A stretch of DNA of 19,175 bases from Mediterranea massiliensis (GCA_958402075.1 CATXSD010000045.1:1-19175), one strand, 5' to 3'. Positions 6,257-12,650 are shown, numbered from the stretch's first letter. Made by a program: numbers and translations. Notes: generated from the sequence alone by a model not told the origin.

Positions 6257-7108
6257 CTACAGCGGGCTTTCTTCCTGCCCGTCGTCTCCTGTACCGCCAC
6301 CTTGTTCAGGCTCTTCGGGGGCGAGGCCGACGTAGATGGGGCGGGACAATGTAAAAGTTCTTGGAGATTTGGTCTGGTAGCTGCCGCCGGAGTATTGGGT
6401 GGTGACCTTCACCGTCCAGGCGCCTTCGGTGATGCCTGCGGGCAGGCTGAACTGGAGCTTCTTGGGCGTGTTGGGCGAGATCTTGGAGGCGGGGATGAAG
6501 AACGACTTCTGCGGGTCGTCTGCCGAGGTGAGGGTGACGCCCACCGAAGGGTCGGTGCCTACGACCTTGAGGCCGTTGCCGGTGATGACGGCCATGTCGC
6601 CTGCCTCCATGGGAAGGGGTACGCGGGTGACGGCGCCGTTCGAGCCTGTCTGTTCGCTGTAGAAGGCGCTGGTCATGCCGGCGATGTAGGGTCCTGTGGC
6701 GGCGGGCTGCAGGAAGAGCTGGAGCTTGGCTTGGGCGAGGGCTTCGGTGATGGCGGTGCCCTGGCGGAAGGAGGCGTAGACGCGTACCTTTTCGCGGTCG
6801 ACGGGCTGCGAGAGTTCGTGTTCCATCACCACGCCGGTGGCCATGGGCTGGGCGTAGCACAGGGGGGTGGAGACACAGAATCCGCTGGCCACGGCCTGGG
6901 CGATGACTTCCATGCCCACCTGCAGGGTGGCGCGTACTTTGGCGGTTTCTTCGCCGAGGCGTTGGGCGGTGGCGCGGGCGATGTCGTCCAGGTTGAGCGG
7001 GGTGCTCTGGGTGTCTACTTTGACGGTGTAGTCGTCGTCCACGTCGGGCGTCAGTACATTGGGGTAGGCCTTCAGGTTGAGGTCCATTGAGAATTGGTTC
7101 TGTGCCAT
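6257..7108 (-). CDS. Bvu_2165-like protein: HU-like DNA-binding domain plus C-terminal Ig-fold (DUF4469)
   Basis: This 283-residue protein has no signal peptide, so it should be cytoplasmic, unlike all other products of the operon. Residues 1-120 match the HU/IHF-like domain known from Bvu_2165-type proteins: LDLNLKAYPN-like start, VKVDTQSTPLNLDDIARATA, then a helix followed by VASGFCVSTPLCYAQPMATG. Residues 130-255 match the Ig-like DUF4469 domain, with ITGNGLKVVGTDPSVGVTL and WTVKVTTQYSGGSYQTKSPR. The C-terminus is a low-complexity acidic/glycine tail (PEEPEQGGGTGDDGQEE). HU-like proteins bend DNA or hold cruciforms; whether this one binds DNA is unproven. It lies between two fimbrillin genes, flanked by inverted repeats on both sides, and its GC content is visibly higher than that of the pilin above it, so it may be an inserted cassette. 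Family call is firm; its role in the pilus operon is unknown. Confidence 0.85.
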   Translation of the reverse strand: MAQNQFSMDLNLKAYPNVLTPDVDDDYTVKVDTQSTPLNLDDIARATAQRLGEETAKVRATLQVGMEVIAQAVASGFCVSTPLCYAQPMATGVVMEHELSQPVDREKVRVYASFRQGTAITEALAQAKLQLFLQPAATGPYIAGMTSAFYSEQTGSNGAVTRVPLPMEAGDMAVITGNGLKVVGTDPSVGVTLTSADDPQKSFFIPASKISPNTPKKLQFSLPAGITEGAWTVKVTTQYSGGSYQTKSPRTFTLSRPIYVGLAPEEPEQGGGTGDDGQEESPL

Positions 7109-7170
7109 GATTGTTCGGTTTTTAATGGTTCAAGTTTCGGGTTCGTTTGTGCAGCGCGGGGCTGCGTTGT

Positions 7171-7200
7171 GCCCGGGCGGGCGGTCAGGCACGCCCGGGC
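7171..7200. repeat. 9-bp GC-only inverted repeat between fimbrillin and HU-like genes
   Basis: GCCCGGGCG (7171-7179) and CGCCCGGGC (7192-7200) form a perfect stem with a 12-base loop, 20 bases beyond the fimbrillin stop. No T-run follows on the transcribed (minus) strand. It may partly stop transcription or shield the 3' end of the pilin mRNA, making the pilin more abundant than the genes behind it. Confidence 0.7.
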
Positions 7201-7219
7201 TGTGGGTTAAATAGAAGGA

Positions 7220-8206
7220 TTAGGGTTGTACTGTAGGGGCAGTAAGATCTTGATTGCCTCCATCGGTCCAACCAGGAATTTCTTCTACTGTAAATTCGAT
7301 AGGATAAGTGTCTTCTATGATGTTTTCGGCATTGATGACTGTAGTATAATTGTACTTATATCCGGCTTGCCAATTTATGCTAGGCAGAACGACTGCAATC
7401 TCTTTGGGGCTAGAAGTATTATCAAGTCCTACACCTTTAATCGTAGCTTGGAAAGTAACTTTAAGGTTGCTCCCGTTAACCGTTTGCGGAATAACCAGTT
7501 TGAATTCTTGGGCGGTCTTGTTTTCTGCGTTGGCGAGGTCGCTAATATTTTCGTAGGCATACGATGTTTCACCCTCAGCGGTAGCAGTTCCTTCCCAATT
7601 AATAGTAATATCTCCACTTTGCTCTTTTGTATAAGTTCCTGTAGCAGTTTTGATAGCTTGTTCTATCTGGATGCCGGTAATGTTAAGTTCGTACTCTGTA
7701 CCAACTTCGGTTTTAAAGGTGAAGCCAACTTGTGCCAACATGTGTTTGAATGTAAGGCTGACTTTGCCTTGAGTACTTGCTGTTACATTTGTAACCTTAT
7801 CAGAAATAGTTGCAACCAAGTCCTTTGCATCATCAGGGGTATAGTCTGCAAAAGTTAATATTTGGTTTGTTGCATCAAATGTAGTGTCATCAAATTTACC
7901 TCCTTTACCATCAGCATAGGCACCGAAAATGTAATCTTTTCCATCCTGCCAATAGTAGTTGGTACTTCCCAACTCATTAACAAATACCTTCTGATCCAAA
8001 GTTCCATTGTTGTTTCCATAATAGCCGATTACGTAGATGTCACCGGATGTTGCAGTTCCTGTAAATTCCGTTGCAGCCTTTGTAGTGTTGTTGACGAACG
8101 AATTAAACCCGATGGAGCGGTTTTCAGCCACCTCCATCACTTCATTTTGCGTACAGCTGGCCAGCACCATTGCGGCTGCGCCCAGCATCAATAAGCTTTT
8201 CTTCAT
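7220..8206 (-). CDS. Fimbrillin family lipoprotein, candidate major pilin
   Basis: A 328-residue lipoprotein with a short signal (MKKSLLMLGAAAMVLASC, Cys18). The order of conserved blocks is that of the Mfa-like fimbrillins: RSIGFNSFVNNTTKAATEF at 30-48, IYVIGYYGNN, YYWQDGKDYIFGAYAD, VSLTFKHMLAQVGFTFK near 150, and WQAGYKYNYTTVIN followed by PIEFTVEEIPGWTDGG at the end. TTKA at 41-44 is the predicted cleavage site. It is the first pilin in the operon, directly after the DUF5119 gene, the usual place of the most abundant shaft subunit, and it is followed by a strong hairpin that could favour its mRNA. Its coding sequence is clearly more AT-rich than the genes on both sides, as expected for a rapidly exchanged surface antigen. 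Major-pilin status is inferred from position. Confidence 0.87.
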   Translation of the reverse strand: MKKSLLMLGAAAMVLASCTQNEVMEVAENRSIGFNSFVNNTTKAATEFTGTATSGDIYVIGYYGNNNGTLDQKVFVNELGSTNYYWQDGKDYIFGAYADGKGGKFDDTTFDATNQILTFADYTPDDAKDLVATISDKVTNVTASTQGKVSLTFKHMLAQVGFTFKTEVGTEYELNITGIQIEQAIKTATGTYTKEQSGDITINWEGTATAEGETSYAYENISDLANAENKTAQEFKLVIPQTVNGSNLKVTFQATIKGVGLDNTSSPKEIAVVLPSINWQAGYKYNYTTVINAENIIEDTYPIEFTVEEIPGWTDGGNQDLTAPTVQP

Positions 8207-8267
8207 AATCTAAAGAATTTAGTTAAACAATTAAATTAAAATATATCTCTTTTTTCGTTTCCTTCTA

Positions 8268-8296
8268 TGAGATGCCTCGACTACGCTCGGCATGAC
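8268..8296. repeat. Short palindromic interspersed-repeat fragment
   Basis: The minus-strand read, GTCATGCCGAGCGTAGTCGA followed by GGCATCTC, has ATGCC and GGCAT (8272-8276 and 8289-8293) as a small stem. From memory, close variants of this sequence are scattered through Bacteroidetes genomes between genes. Here it lies just beyond the DUF5119 stop, in the spacer before the fimbrillin. I could not confirm copy number. Confidence 0.45.
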
Positions 8297-8302
8297 AGAC
8301 CG

Positions 8303-9340
8303 CTAATTCAGCGGCAGCGGGATGTCGATGCAGTCGCCCCAGCCGTCTACACTGACGTCAAAACTGCCGGAGCCCTCCGTACCGTCCTCATCGGAAACCT
8401 CGATGTCGTCCACGGTGATGACTCCGCCGCGAGGCTGTCCGTTCACCTGGTCGGTGACGTCGAACTCATAGCTGAGCATCTTGCCGTTGAGCAGGCGCAC
8501 CTCGAGGTTCAGCAGGTAGTGGGCCGCTGAGCCGTCGGCACGTGTATAGTGATCGCCCGGATAGTTGGGCACCCCGAAACTCTGCATCTGCGCTTCGGCC
8601 CCCCAGGAGGTGAGCACGCCGTCGAAGAGGACGGTGGCAGCTGCGTCCCCCGTATGCCCGTCGCTCAGGTAGACACTTTCGGCCATACCGGCCAGGGCAC
8701 CACGGGCCAGGGCTACGTACTGCAGCCCGTGAGTAAATTCATAGCGGATGTAGTAAGTATAGGTCAGCGGGCGCAGGACGACCGGATAGGGTACGGGGTC
8801 GAGCGTGCGTTCGGCCGTATAAGCCTCGTCGTAGCACCCGTACAGCTGGTCGGGCTGGTTGACGGTACGTTCGCCGGCATGCAGCTCCTGCAGGCTGGCA
8901 CGGGTGACGCTGCGCGTGGTGGCTTGTGCCGTGGCCGAAGTGGTGAGCTGGTCGAAAACGATGTATTCGGTATCGTTGTTGTAGAGCAATACGTCGTGGG
9001 TGCCTTCGGCCATGGGAAGACGTCCTCCTTCGGCAGGCAGATTGCTCTCGCTGTAGGTGCCGTCGGTGTGGTAGACCACAGCACGGATGCCCTCGGCCGC
9101 TTCGGGACGAAACTCGTCGTAGGCGTGTTCCCATTCCTCGGGCCACAGCTCCTCCCAGTCGAAGTCGTAGGTGCGTTCCCACTCCAGTTCCCATTCGGCG
9201 GCCAGGTCTATCTTCACGCCGTAGGAATGTTCCTCGTGGTTGTAGCACAGATCCTTGCGGCAGCCGGTGGCCGTCAGCAGGAGCAGGGCCAGGAGTGAAG
9301 GGCAGGCCCAATTTCTTGTTTTCAGCTGATGGTTCTTCAT
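8303..9340 (-). CDS. DUF5119 lipoprotein, candidate pilus anchor/assembly subunit
   Basis: The start chosen is the ATG at 9338-9340. It overlaps the stop of the upstream gene as ATGA and has a strong ribosome-binding site (GGAGGG) 6 bases before it, indicating translational coupling. The frame is open further upstream, but that part is only the shadow of the DUF3575 gene. The 345-residue product has a signal peptide and lipobox TATGC (Cys27), followed directly by RKDLCYNHEEH, the hallmark N-terminus of DUF5119 proteins. Later features are YHTDGTYSESNLPAEGGRLP, DVLLYNNDTEYIVF, LTYTYYIRYEF and a C-terminal SGSFDVSVDGWGDCIDIPLP. It has no predicted Arg/Lys maturation site like the pilins, which fits a subunit that keeps its lipid anchor, as Mfa2/FimB do. 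The anchor role is inferred from that and from its place before the first pilin. Confidence 0.82.
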   Translation of the reverse strand: MKNHQLKTRNWACPSLLALLLLTATGCRKDLCYNHEEHSYGVKIDLAAEWELEWERTYDFDWEELWPEEWEHAYDEFRPEAAEGIRAVVYHTDGTYSESNLPAEGGRLPMAEGTHDVLLYNNDTEYIVFDQLTTSATAQATTRSVTRASLQELHAGERTVNQPDQLYGCYDEAYTAERTLDPVPYPVVLRPLTYTYYIRYEFTHGLQYVALARGALAGMAESVYLSDGHTGDAAATVLFDGVLTSWGAEAQMQSFGVPNYPGDHYTRADGSAAHYLLNLEVRLLNGKMLSYEFDVTDQVNGQPRGGVITVDDIEVSDEDGTEGSGSFDVSVDGWGDCIDIPLPLN

Positions 9341-10122
9341 TTCTTCCCTCCTTTCTCCGCCCAGCGGCCGATGTTCCATACGAAAGCGAATTTCAGTTTC
9401 AGCGGGCCGAAGTAGTGGGTGCGGTCGGTCTGCTGGTAGACGTAGTGCCCGTCGATGGGCAGGTATTCCTCGTACTTCAGGTGGGCGTAGCCCAGGCCGA
9501 TGCCTGCCTCGAAGGCGAAGTACTTGCCCACGGGGAACATGTAGCCGTAGCTGAGGCCCACCATGCCGCCCTCGCCGCGGTAGCCGGTATGGCCGTTCTC
9601 CAGGTCGTACCAGCCCGGTCCGCCGAAGAGGCCGAGGTAGTGGCCCTTGCGGGCGCCCTGCGGCTTGAACCAGTAACGTACTTCGGGAACGATAGTAGCC
9701 AGCTGGTAGTAACGGTGCTTGCCGTTGTTGTGCCACCAGGCCATATTGCCCTCGACGGCGGCCGACCAGCGCTCGTTGAAGCGGTATTCCACCTCAAGCG
9801 AGGGCATGAGCAGGACGTCGTACAGGAGATTGGACTTGATGTACCAGGGCGTGGCCTGATAGATGCGTATGCGGGGTTCGGCAGGCGGAACGCTGTCGGC
9901 TGCCGGCAGCTGCTGCAAGGCTTCGGCACGCTTCAGGCTGTCGTCGTCGTTGCCTTGGTAGGGGGAGTAGAACATCAGCCGGCCGGGTACGAACCGGAAG
10001 AGTATGACGGAGTCGGCCTGTACGCCGGCAGACGAATCCGTCCCGGCAGGCTGGGCCTGCAGTCCCATGCCGCAAAGCGACAGGAAGGAGCCGAATATGA
10101 ATGAATGCCATGCCCTTTTCAT
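9337..10122 (-). CDS. DUF3575 outer-membrane protein, first gene of the pilus operon
   Basis: The likely start is the ATG at 10120-10122: it begins a clear signal peptide (MKRAWHSFIFGSFLSLCGMG, cleavage near LQAQ). Starting earlier would add 37 residues that run into the recombination site. The 261-residue product has a short disordered N-terminal part with FRFVPGRLMFYSPYQGND, then the DUF3575 domain from about residue 90: WYIKSNLLYDVLLMPSLEVE, YRFNERWSAAVEGNMAWWH, VPEVRYWFKP, HYLGLFGGPGWYD, and an amphipathic C-terminus ending in FAFVWNIGRW. This is the pattern of an eight-stranded outer-membrane barrel. Genes of this family commonly precede fimbrial genes in Bacteroidales and may help assembly. 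It overlaps the next gene by four bases. No promoter is visible in the 34 bases between it and the invertible segment, so transcription depends on that segment's orientation or on read-through from the recombinase gene. Confidence 0.85.
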   Translation of the reverse strand: MKRAWHSFIFGSFLSLCGMGLQAQPAGTDSSAGVQADSVILFRFVPGRLMFYSPYQGNDDDSLKRAEALQQLPAADSVPPAEPRIRIYQATPWYIKSNLLYDVLLMPSLEVEYRFNERWSAAVEGNMAWWHNNGKHRYYQLATIVPEVRYWFKPQGARKGHYLGLFGGPGWYDLENGHTGYRGEGGMVGLSYGYMFPVGKYFAFEAGIGLGYAHLKYEEYLPIDGHYVYQQTDRTHYFGPLKLKFAFVWNIGRWAEKGGKK

Positions 10123-10153
10123 ATAGATTTTTTCAAACTGTAATTGATAAAAA

Positions 10154-10180
10154 ATGCCGTTACTTCGTAGGTAACGGCAT
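10154..10180. repeat. Left recombination site of the invertible segment
   Basis: Ten-base perfect inverted arms, ATGCCGTTAC (10154-10163) and GTAACGGCAT (10171-10180), flank the asymmetric 7-base core TTCGTAG. This is the standard shape of a tyrosine-recombinase crossover site. Its inverted partner is at 10706-10726. Confidence 0.82.
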
Positions 10181-10183
10181 GTA

Positions 10184-10312
10184 CTTTTCTTTTGCCTTGA
10201 CGCAAAAGAAAAGATACCAAAAGAAAAAGTCAAGGGCTGAACCTACGGGACTACTCCGTTCCCGTTTTTTGCTAAAAGGCAGGAACTCGCTTCGCTCAGA
10301 CAGCCTGCCTTT
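10184..10312. repeat. Left copy of an inverted, hairpin-rich interspersed repeat
   Basis: The copy runs from a 12-bp stem (10184-10195 with 10202-10213, CTTTTCTTTTGC type) to a 9-bp stem (AAAGGCAGG 10275-10283 with CCTGCCTTT 10304-10312). Bases 10280-10307 are perfectly inverted at 10483-10510 in the right copy. From memory this kind of sequence is widely dispersed between genes in Bacteroides genomes. Confidence 0.65.
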
Positions 10313-10477
10313 CTTTACGCAAAAAGCGGGACTCCGCTTTACGTCCCTCCGATTAGGCCCGGAGCTGCGCATGGAGTGCGTATGATGCAGTCTGGCCTTG
10401 GGCGAGGCTGGCACGCCGCAGGGTGGTCCGGCCTCACTGTAGAGGCGTGAAGCGGAAGGCGGCTTTCAGGCGTCAAG

Positions 10478-10606
10478 AAGGACAGGCTGTCTGAGCGAAG
10501 CGAGTTCCTGTCCTTTAGCCTGAAAGTCGTCTGTAGTAGCCTCGGAAGTGCAGACGGGGCCCTTTCTTTTTGATATCTTTTTCTTTCGGGCAAGCGAAAG
10601 AAAAAG
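10478..10606. repeat. Right copy of the inverted, hairpin-rich interspersed repeat
   Basis: Mirror image of the left copy: a 9-bp stem (AAGGACAGG 10478-10486 with CCTGTCCTT 10507-10515) and a 12-bp stem (CTTTTTCTTTCG 10577-10588 with CGAAAGAAAAAG 10595-10606). Compared with the left copy, bases in both stems differ but pairing is kept, which points to selection for the hairpins. The two copies have the same length, 129 bases. Confidence 0.65.
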
Positions 10607-10652
10607 TATAAGATTAAAAATGGCTCGGAATAGTGTTAAATCTTGATATATA

Positions 10653-10684
10653 TTTGCTTTTTATGTAAAATAATCCGTACTTTG
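10653..10684 (+). promoter_or_regulatory. Promoter inside the invertible segment, facing right (away from the pilus genes)
   Basis: TTTG (10653-10656) and TAC-TTTG (10678-10684) have 28 bases between the two TTTG starts, against 27 for the ideal Bacteroidetes spacing; the -7 box lacks one of the two n positions of TAnnTTTG. The surrounding DNA is very AT-rich. Transcription would start near 10690 and run antisense into the recombinase gene. After inversion it would drive the pilus operon. Confidence 0.65.
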
Positions 10685-10705
10685 CCCTCGCTAAAAGAAA
10701 TTCCC

Positions 10706-10726
10706 CTGTTACCTACGAAGTAACGG
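10706..10726. repeat. Right recombination site of the invertible segment
   Basis: The arms TGTTAC (10707-10712) and GTAACGG (10720-10726) flank the core CTACGAA, which is the reverse complement of the left core TTCGTAG. One base of the left arm differs from the partner site at 10157-10177. It lies 32 bases from the end of the recombinase gene. Confidence 0.82.
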
Positions 10727-10758
10727 ATTTCCCCTCCCTCTGATATTCTTTTTCTTCT

Positions 10759-11670
10759 TCAGACAAGCAGGTACGAAAGAAGGCTTCGGTTCATTTCGTG
10801 GATGCGCTCGTCCGTATGGCGTTTGAAGTAAGTTTCTGTCACTTTGACCGACGAATGGCCTATGGCGTTGCTGATCAGTTCGGGCTGGAAATTGCGGTAA
10901 TTGGCCAGGGTGGCCCAACTGTGGCGCGCGGCATAGCTGCTGAGGTGGACCGGGTGCTGGAGCTGGGCGGACAGGAGCTTCAGCTGGTGATTGAACCGGC
11001 GCAGAGCGTTGGTGTACTGCCTGTAGCCTTCCGCTCCCGCTGCCTGTACGAAGGGGAAGAGATAGGGGGAGTCCGGGTCGCGGCTCTTCAGTTTCTCGAT
11101 CAGTCGCATGGCTTCGGGCTCGACGCGCACCGTGAGCCAGGCACCGGTCTTGCGGCGGCGGTAGGTCAGCAAATCGCCGTGCAGGTCGCAACGGCGCATG
11201 TAGGCAATGTCGACGAAGGGGATGCCGCGCAGCATGAAGAGCAGCACAAAGAGCAGGCGCGTACGTTCCAGGCGGCCGGGCGTGGGAAGGGGCTTCTGCA
11301 GCCGGCGGAGCGTCTGCTCGTCGAGGGCCCGCTTCACCGTGACCCGGGTACCGGTATAGACGCCCTTGAAGAGCCGAGGGCGGAAGGGGGCCCGCCCTTC
11401 GTCGACGGCTCGGTAATAGACGGCCCGGAGCATGCGCATGTAAGTGGAAATCGTATTCCAGTGGAGCATGCGTTTTAACAAATAGTTCTGAAAGGCCTGC
11501 AGCCATGTGGGGGTGATGTCTTCGAAGGCCAGCGGCTTGCCGCCGACAAAATCGTTGACACGGTTGAAGGTGCTGCGGTAGACGTGTGCCGTACCCAGCC
11601 GTTCCATGCTGCGGAGGCGGGAGGCGACGGCAGACAGATAGGCCATAAAATTGTTGTTGGGGTGTTTCAT
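10759..11670 (-). CDS. Tyrosine recombinase (phase-variation invertase), upstream of the pilus operon
   Basis: A 303-residue recombinase of the short Bacteroidetes type. Residues 8-95 are the SAM-like core-binding domain (FMAYLSAVASRLRSMERLGT, then YRSTFNRVNDF and a helix with WNTISTYMRMLRAVYYRAVD). The catalytic domain follows, with Arg148 in MLRGIPFVDIAYM, Lys174 in RRRKTG, Arg249 in SSYAARHSWAT, His272 in IGHSS and the nucleophile Tyr281 in TETYFKRH. The usual His of the HxxR box is Tyr246, as in many Bacteroides family members. All other catalytic residues are present, so the enzyme should be active. Its stop lies 32 bases from the right recombination site at 10706-10726, making it the obvious enzyme for inversion. 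A -7 box at 11740-11747 gives it its own promoter, independent of the segment's orientation. Which sites it acts on remains to be shown. Confidence 0.92.
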   Translation of the reverse strand: MKHPNNNFMAYLSAVASRLRSMERLGTAHVYRSTFNRVNDFVGGKPLAFEDITPTWLQAFQNYLLKRMLHWNTISTYMRMLRAVYYRAVDEGRAPFRPRLFKGVYTGTRVTVKRALDEQTLRRLQKPLPTPGRLERTRLLFVLLFMLRGIPFVDIAYMRRCDLHGDLLTYRRRKTGAWLTVRVEPEAMRLIEKLKSRDPDSPYLFPFVQAAGAEGYRQYTNALRRFNHQLKLLSAQLQHPVHLSSYAARHSWATLANYRNFQPELISNAIGHSSVKVTETYFKRHTDERIHEMNRSLLSYLLV

Positions 11671-11739
11671 GGGAAATTTGCTCTAATTGATGTATAGCGG
11701 TAACTGTAGGGATTGTCCGGAGCGGAGGCCGGACGGCTG

Positions 11740-11747
11740 CAAAAGTA
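11740..11747 (-). promoter_or_regulatory. -7 promoter box of the recombinase gene
   Basis: On the minus strand the bases are TACTTTTG, an exact TAnnTTTG match, about 70 bases before the start codon at 11670. No TTTG lies at the -33 spacing. The leader holds a small inverted repeat, GTCCGG (11715-11720) with CCGGAC (11729-11734). Confidence 0.55.
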
Positions 11748-11776
11748 CAATTTTGTTTTAAATGTTGTTGCCCGGC

Positions 11777-11807
11777 TTGGCAGACCGCCGAAAAATATGT
11801 TCCTTTG
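11777..11807 (+). promoter_or_regulatory. Weak candidate promoter of the TerB/J-domain gene
   Basis: TTGG (11777-11780) and TTCCTTTG (11800-11807) are 19 bases apart. The -7 box differs from TAnnTTTG at one base, and the -33 box is poor. It lies about 48 bases before the start codon at 11856. Confidence 0.35.
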
Positions 11808-11855
11808 CGTTGAATTGTTCATTCATCTATACATTAATATAATATAAGTAACGCT

Positions 11856-12650
11856 ATGGGATACGGAAAATGGATAGGCGGCGTGGTGGGCTTCATGGCC
11901 ATGGGGCCTCTGGGTGCGCTGGCCGGGTATGCGATAGGGTCGCTGTTCGACAAGGCGACGGATGCGGAAGCACAGGGAGCTACGGGGCACGAGTATTACG
12001 GCCCCACGGCGGAGGGTTGTGAGGACCTGGGACAACGCAACAGTTTTCTGTTTGCGATGCTCGTCATGGCTTCGTACATCATCCGGGCCGACGGGCGCAT
12101 CATGCACAGCGAGATGGAGTTTGTACGCCGCTTTCTGCGGGCGAACTTCGGCGAAGGGGCTGTGGACGAGGGACAACAGATTCTGCTGAACCTCTTCGAA
12201 CGGCGCAAGCAGATGGAGCGTACCAATCCGATGGCGTTCAAGAACACCATCCACGACTGCGGCGTGCAGATTGCCGCCAACCTGACCTATGAGCAGCGTC
12301 TGCAGCTGCTGGACTTCCTCGTGAAGATAGCCCAGAGCGACGGCAGCGTGTGTCAGGCCGAAATCGATGCGCTGAAGGAAGTGGCGGTTGCCATGGGCCT
12401 GTCGGTAGCGGAAGTGGATTCGATGCTCAACCTGCGCGGCAGTTCGCTGGAGGATGCCTACAAGGTGCTCGAAGTGTCGCCCGACGCGACCGATGCCGAG
12501 GTGCGTGCCGCTTACCGCCGCCTGGCCCTGAAGCATCATCCCGACAAGGTGGCTGCGCTGGGCGAGGACATCCGCAAGGCGGCCGAGCAGAAGTTCCAGG
12601 AAATCAACGAAGCCAAGGAGCGCATCTACAAGGCACGCGGGCTGAAGTGA
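11856..12650 (+). CDS. TerB-like/J-domain co-chaperone (DjlA-like)
   Basis: A 264-residue protein with three parts. Residues 4-31 are a glycine-rich hydrophobic segment (WIGGVVGFMAMGPLGALAGY), likely membrane-inserted or a glycine zipper. Residues 62-190 are a TerB-like helical domain with the acidic repeat pattern typical of the fold (ASYIIRADGRIMHSEMEFV, and VKIAQSDGSVCQAEIDALKE). Residues 198-264 are a J domain with the invariant HPD at 228-230 (LALKHHPDKV), at the C-terminus as in DjlA. J domains stimulate the ATPase of DnaK, so this is probably a specialised co-chaperone at the membrane. It is transcribed away from the recombinase gene. The next gene, on the same strand 109 bases later, has its own -7 box. 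The domain call is sure; the client is unknown. Confidence 0.9.
   Translation: MGYGKWIGGVVGFMAMGPLGALAGYAIGSLFDKATDAEAQGATGHEYYGPTAEGCEDLGQRNSFLFAMLVMASYIIRADGRIMHSEMEFVRRFLRANFGEGAVDEGQQILLNLFERRKQMERTNPMAFKNTIHDCGVQIAANLTYEQRLQLLDFLVKIAQSDGSVCQAEIDALKEVAVAMGLSVAEVDSMLNLRGSSLEDAYKVLEVSPDATDAEVRAAYRRLALKHHPDKVAALGEDIRKAAEQKFQEINEAKERIYKARGLK

Larger units (their letters stand above)
10157..10726. mobile_element. Invertible promoter segment (phase switch), about 570 bp, no real gene inside
   Basis: Matching sites in inverted orientation (10157-10177 and 10706-10726, 20 of 21 bases) bound the segment, which lies between a tyrosine-recombinase gene and the first pilus gene. Inside are a rightward promoter near the right end (10653-10684) and two inverted copies of a hairpin-rich repeat. 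The short reading frames in it follow the repeat and look spurious. Inversion would move the promoter to about 10199-10230 facing left, with transcription starting some 70 bases before the DUF3575 start codon. As given, it faces away from the pilus genes, so this is the OFF form. Tyrosine-recombinase-driven promoter inversion is established for Bacteroides surface loci; its action here is inferred. Confidence 0.82.

Noticed and set aside
9341..9736. Upstream extension of the DUF5119 frame, which would give a 477-residue protein
   Set aside because: The extra 130 residues are Arg/Pro-rich out-of-frame sequence of the DUF3575 gene. The ATG at 9338-9340 has a ribosome-binding site, a signal peptide and the ATGA overlap.
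10123..10233. 37-residue N-terminal extension of the DUF3575 protein
   Set aside because: It would run through the recombination site and lacks a signal peptide at the front; the internal Met at 10120-10122 starts a clear one.
10160..10593. Two short minus-strand reading frames of 84 residues inside the invertible segment
   Set aside because: They translate the hairpin repeat, sharing Ser/Arg-rich segments such as NSLRSDS or LSERSEF, and have no protein-like features.
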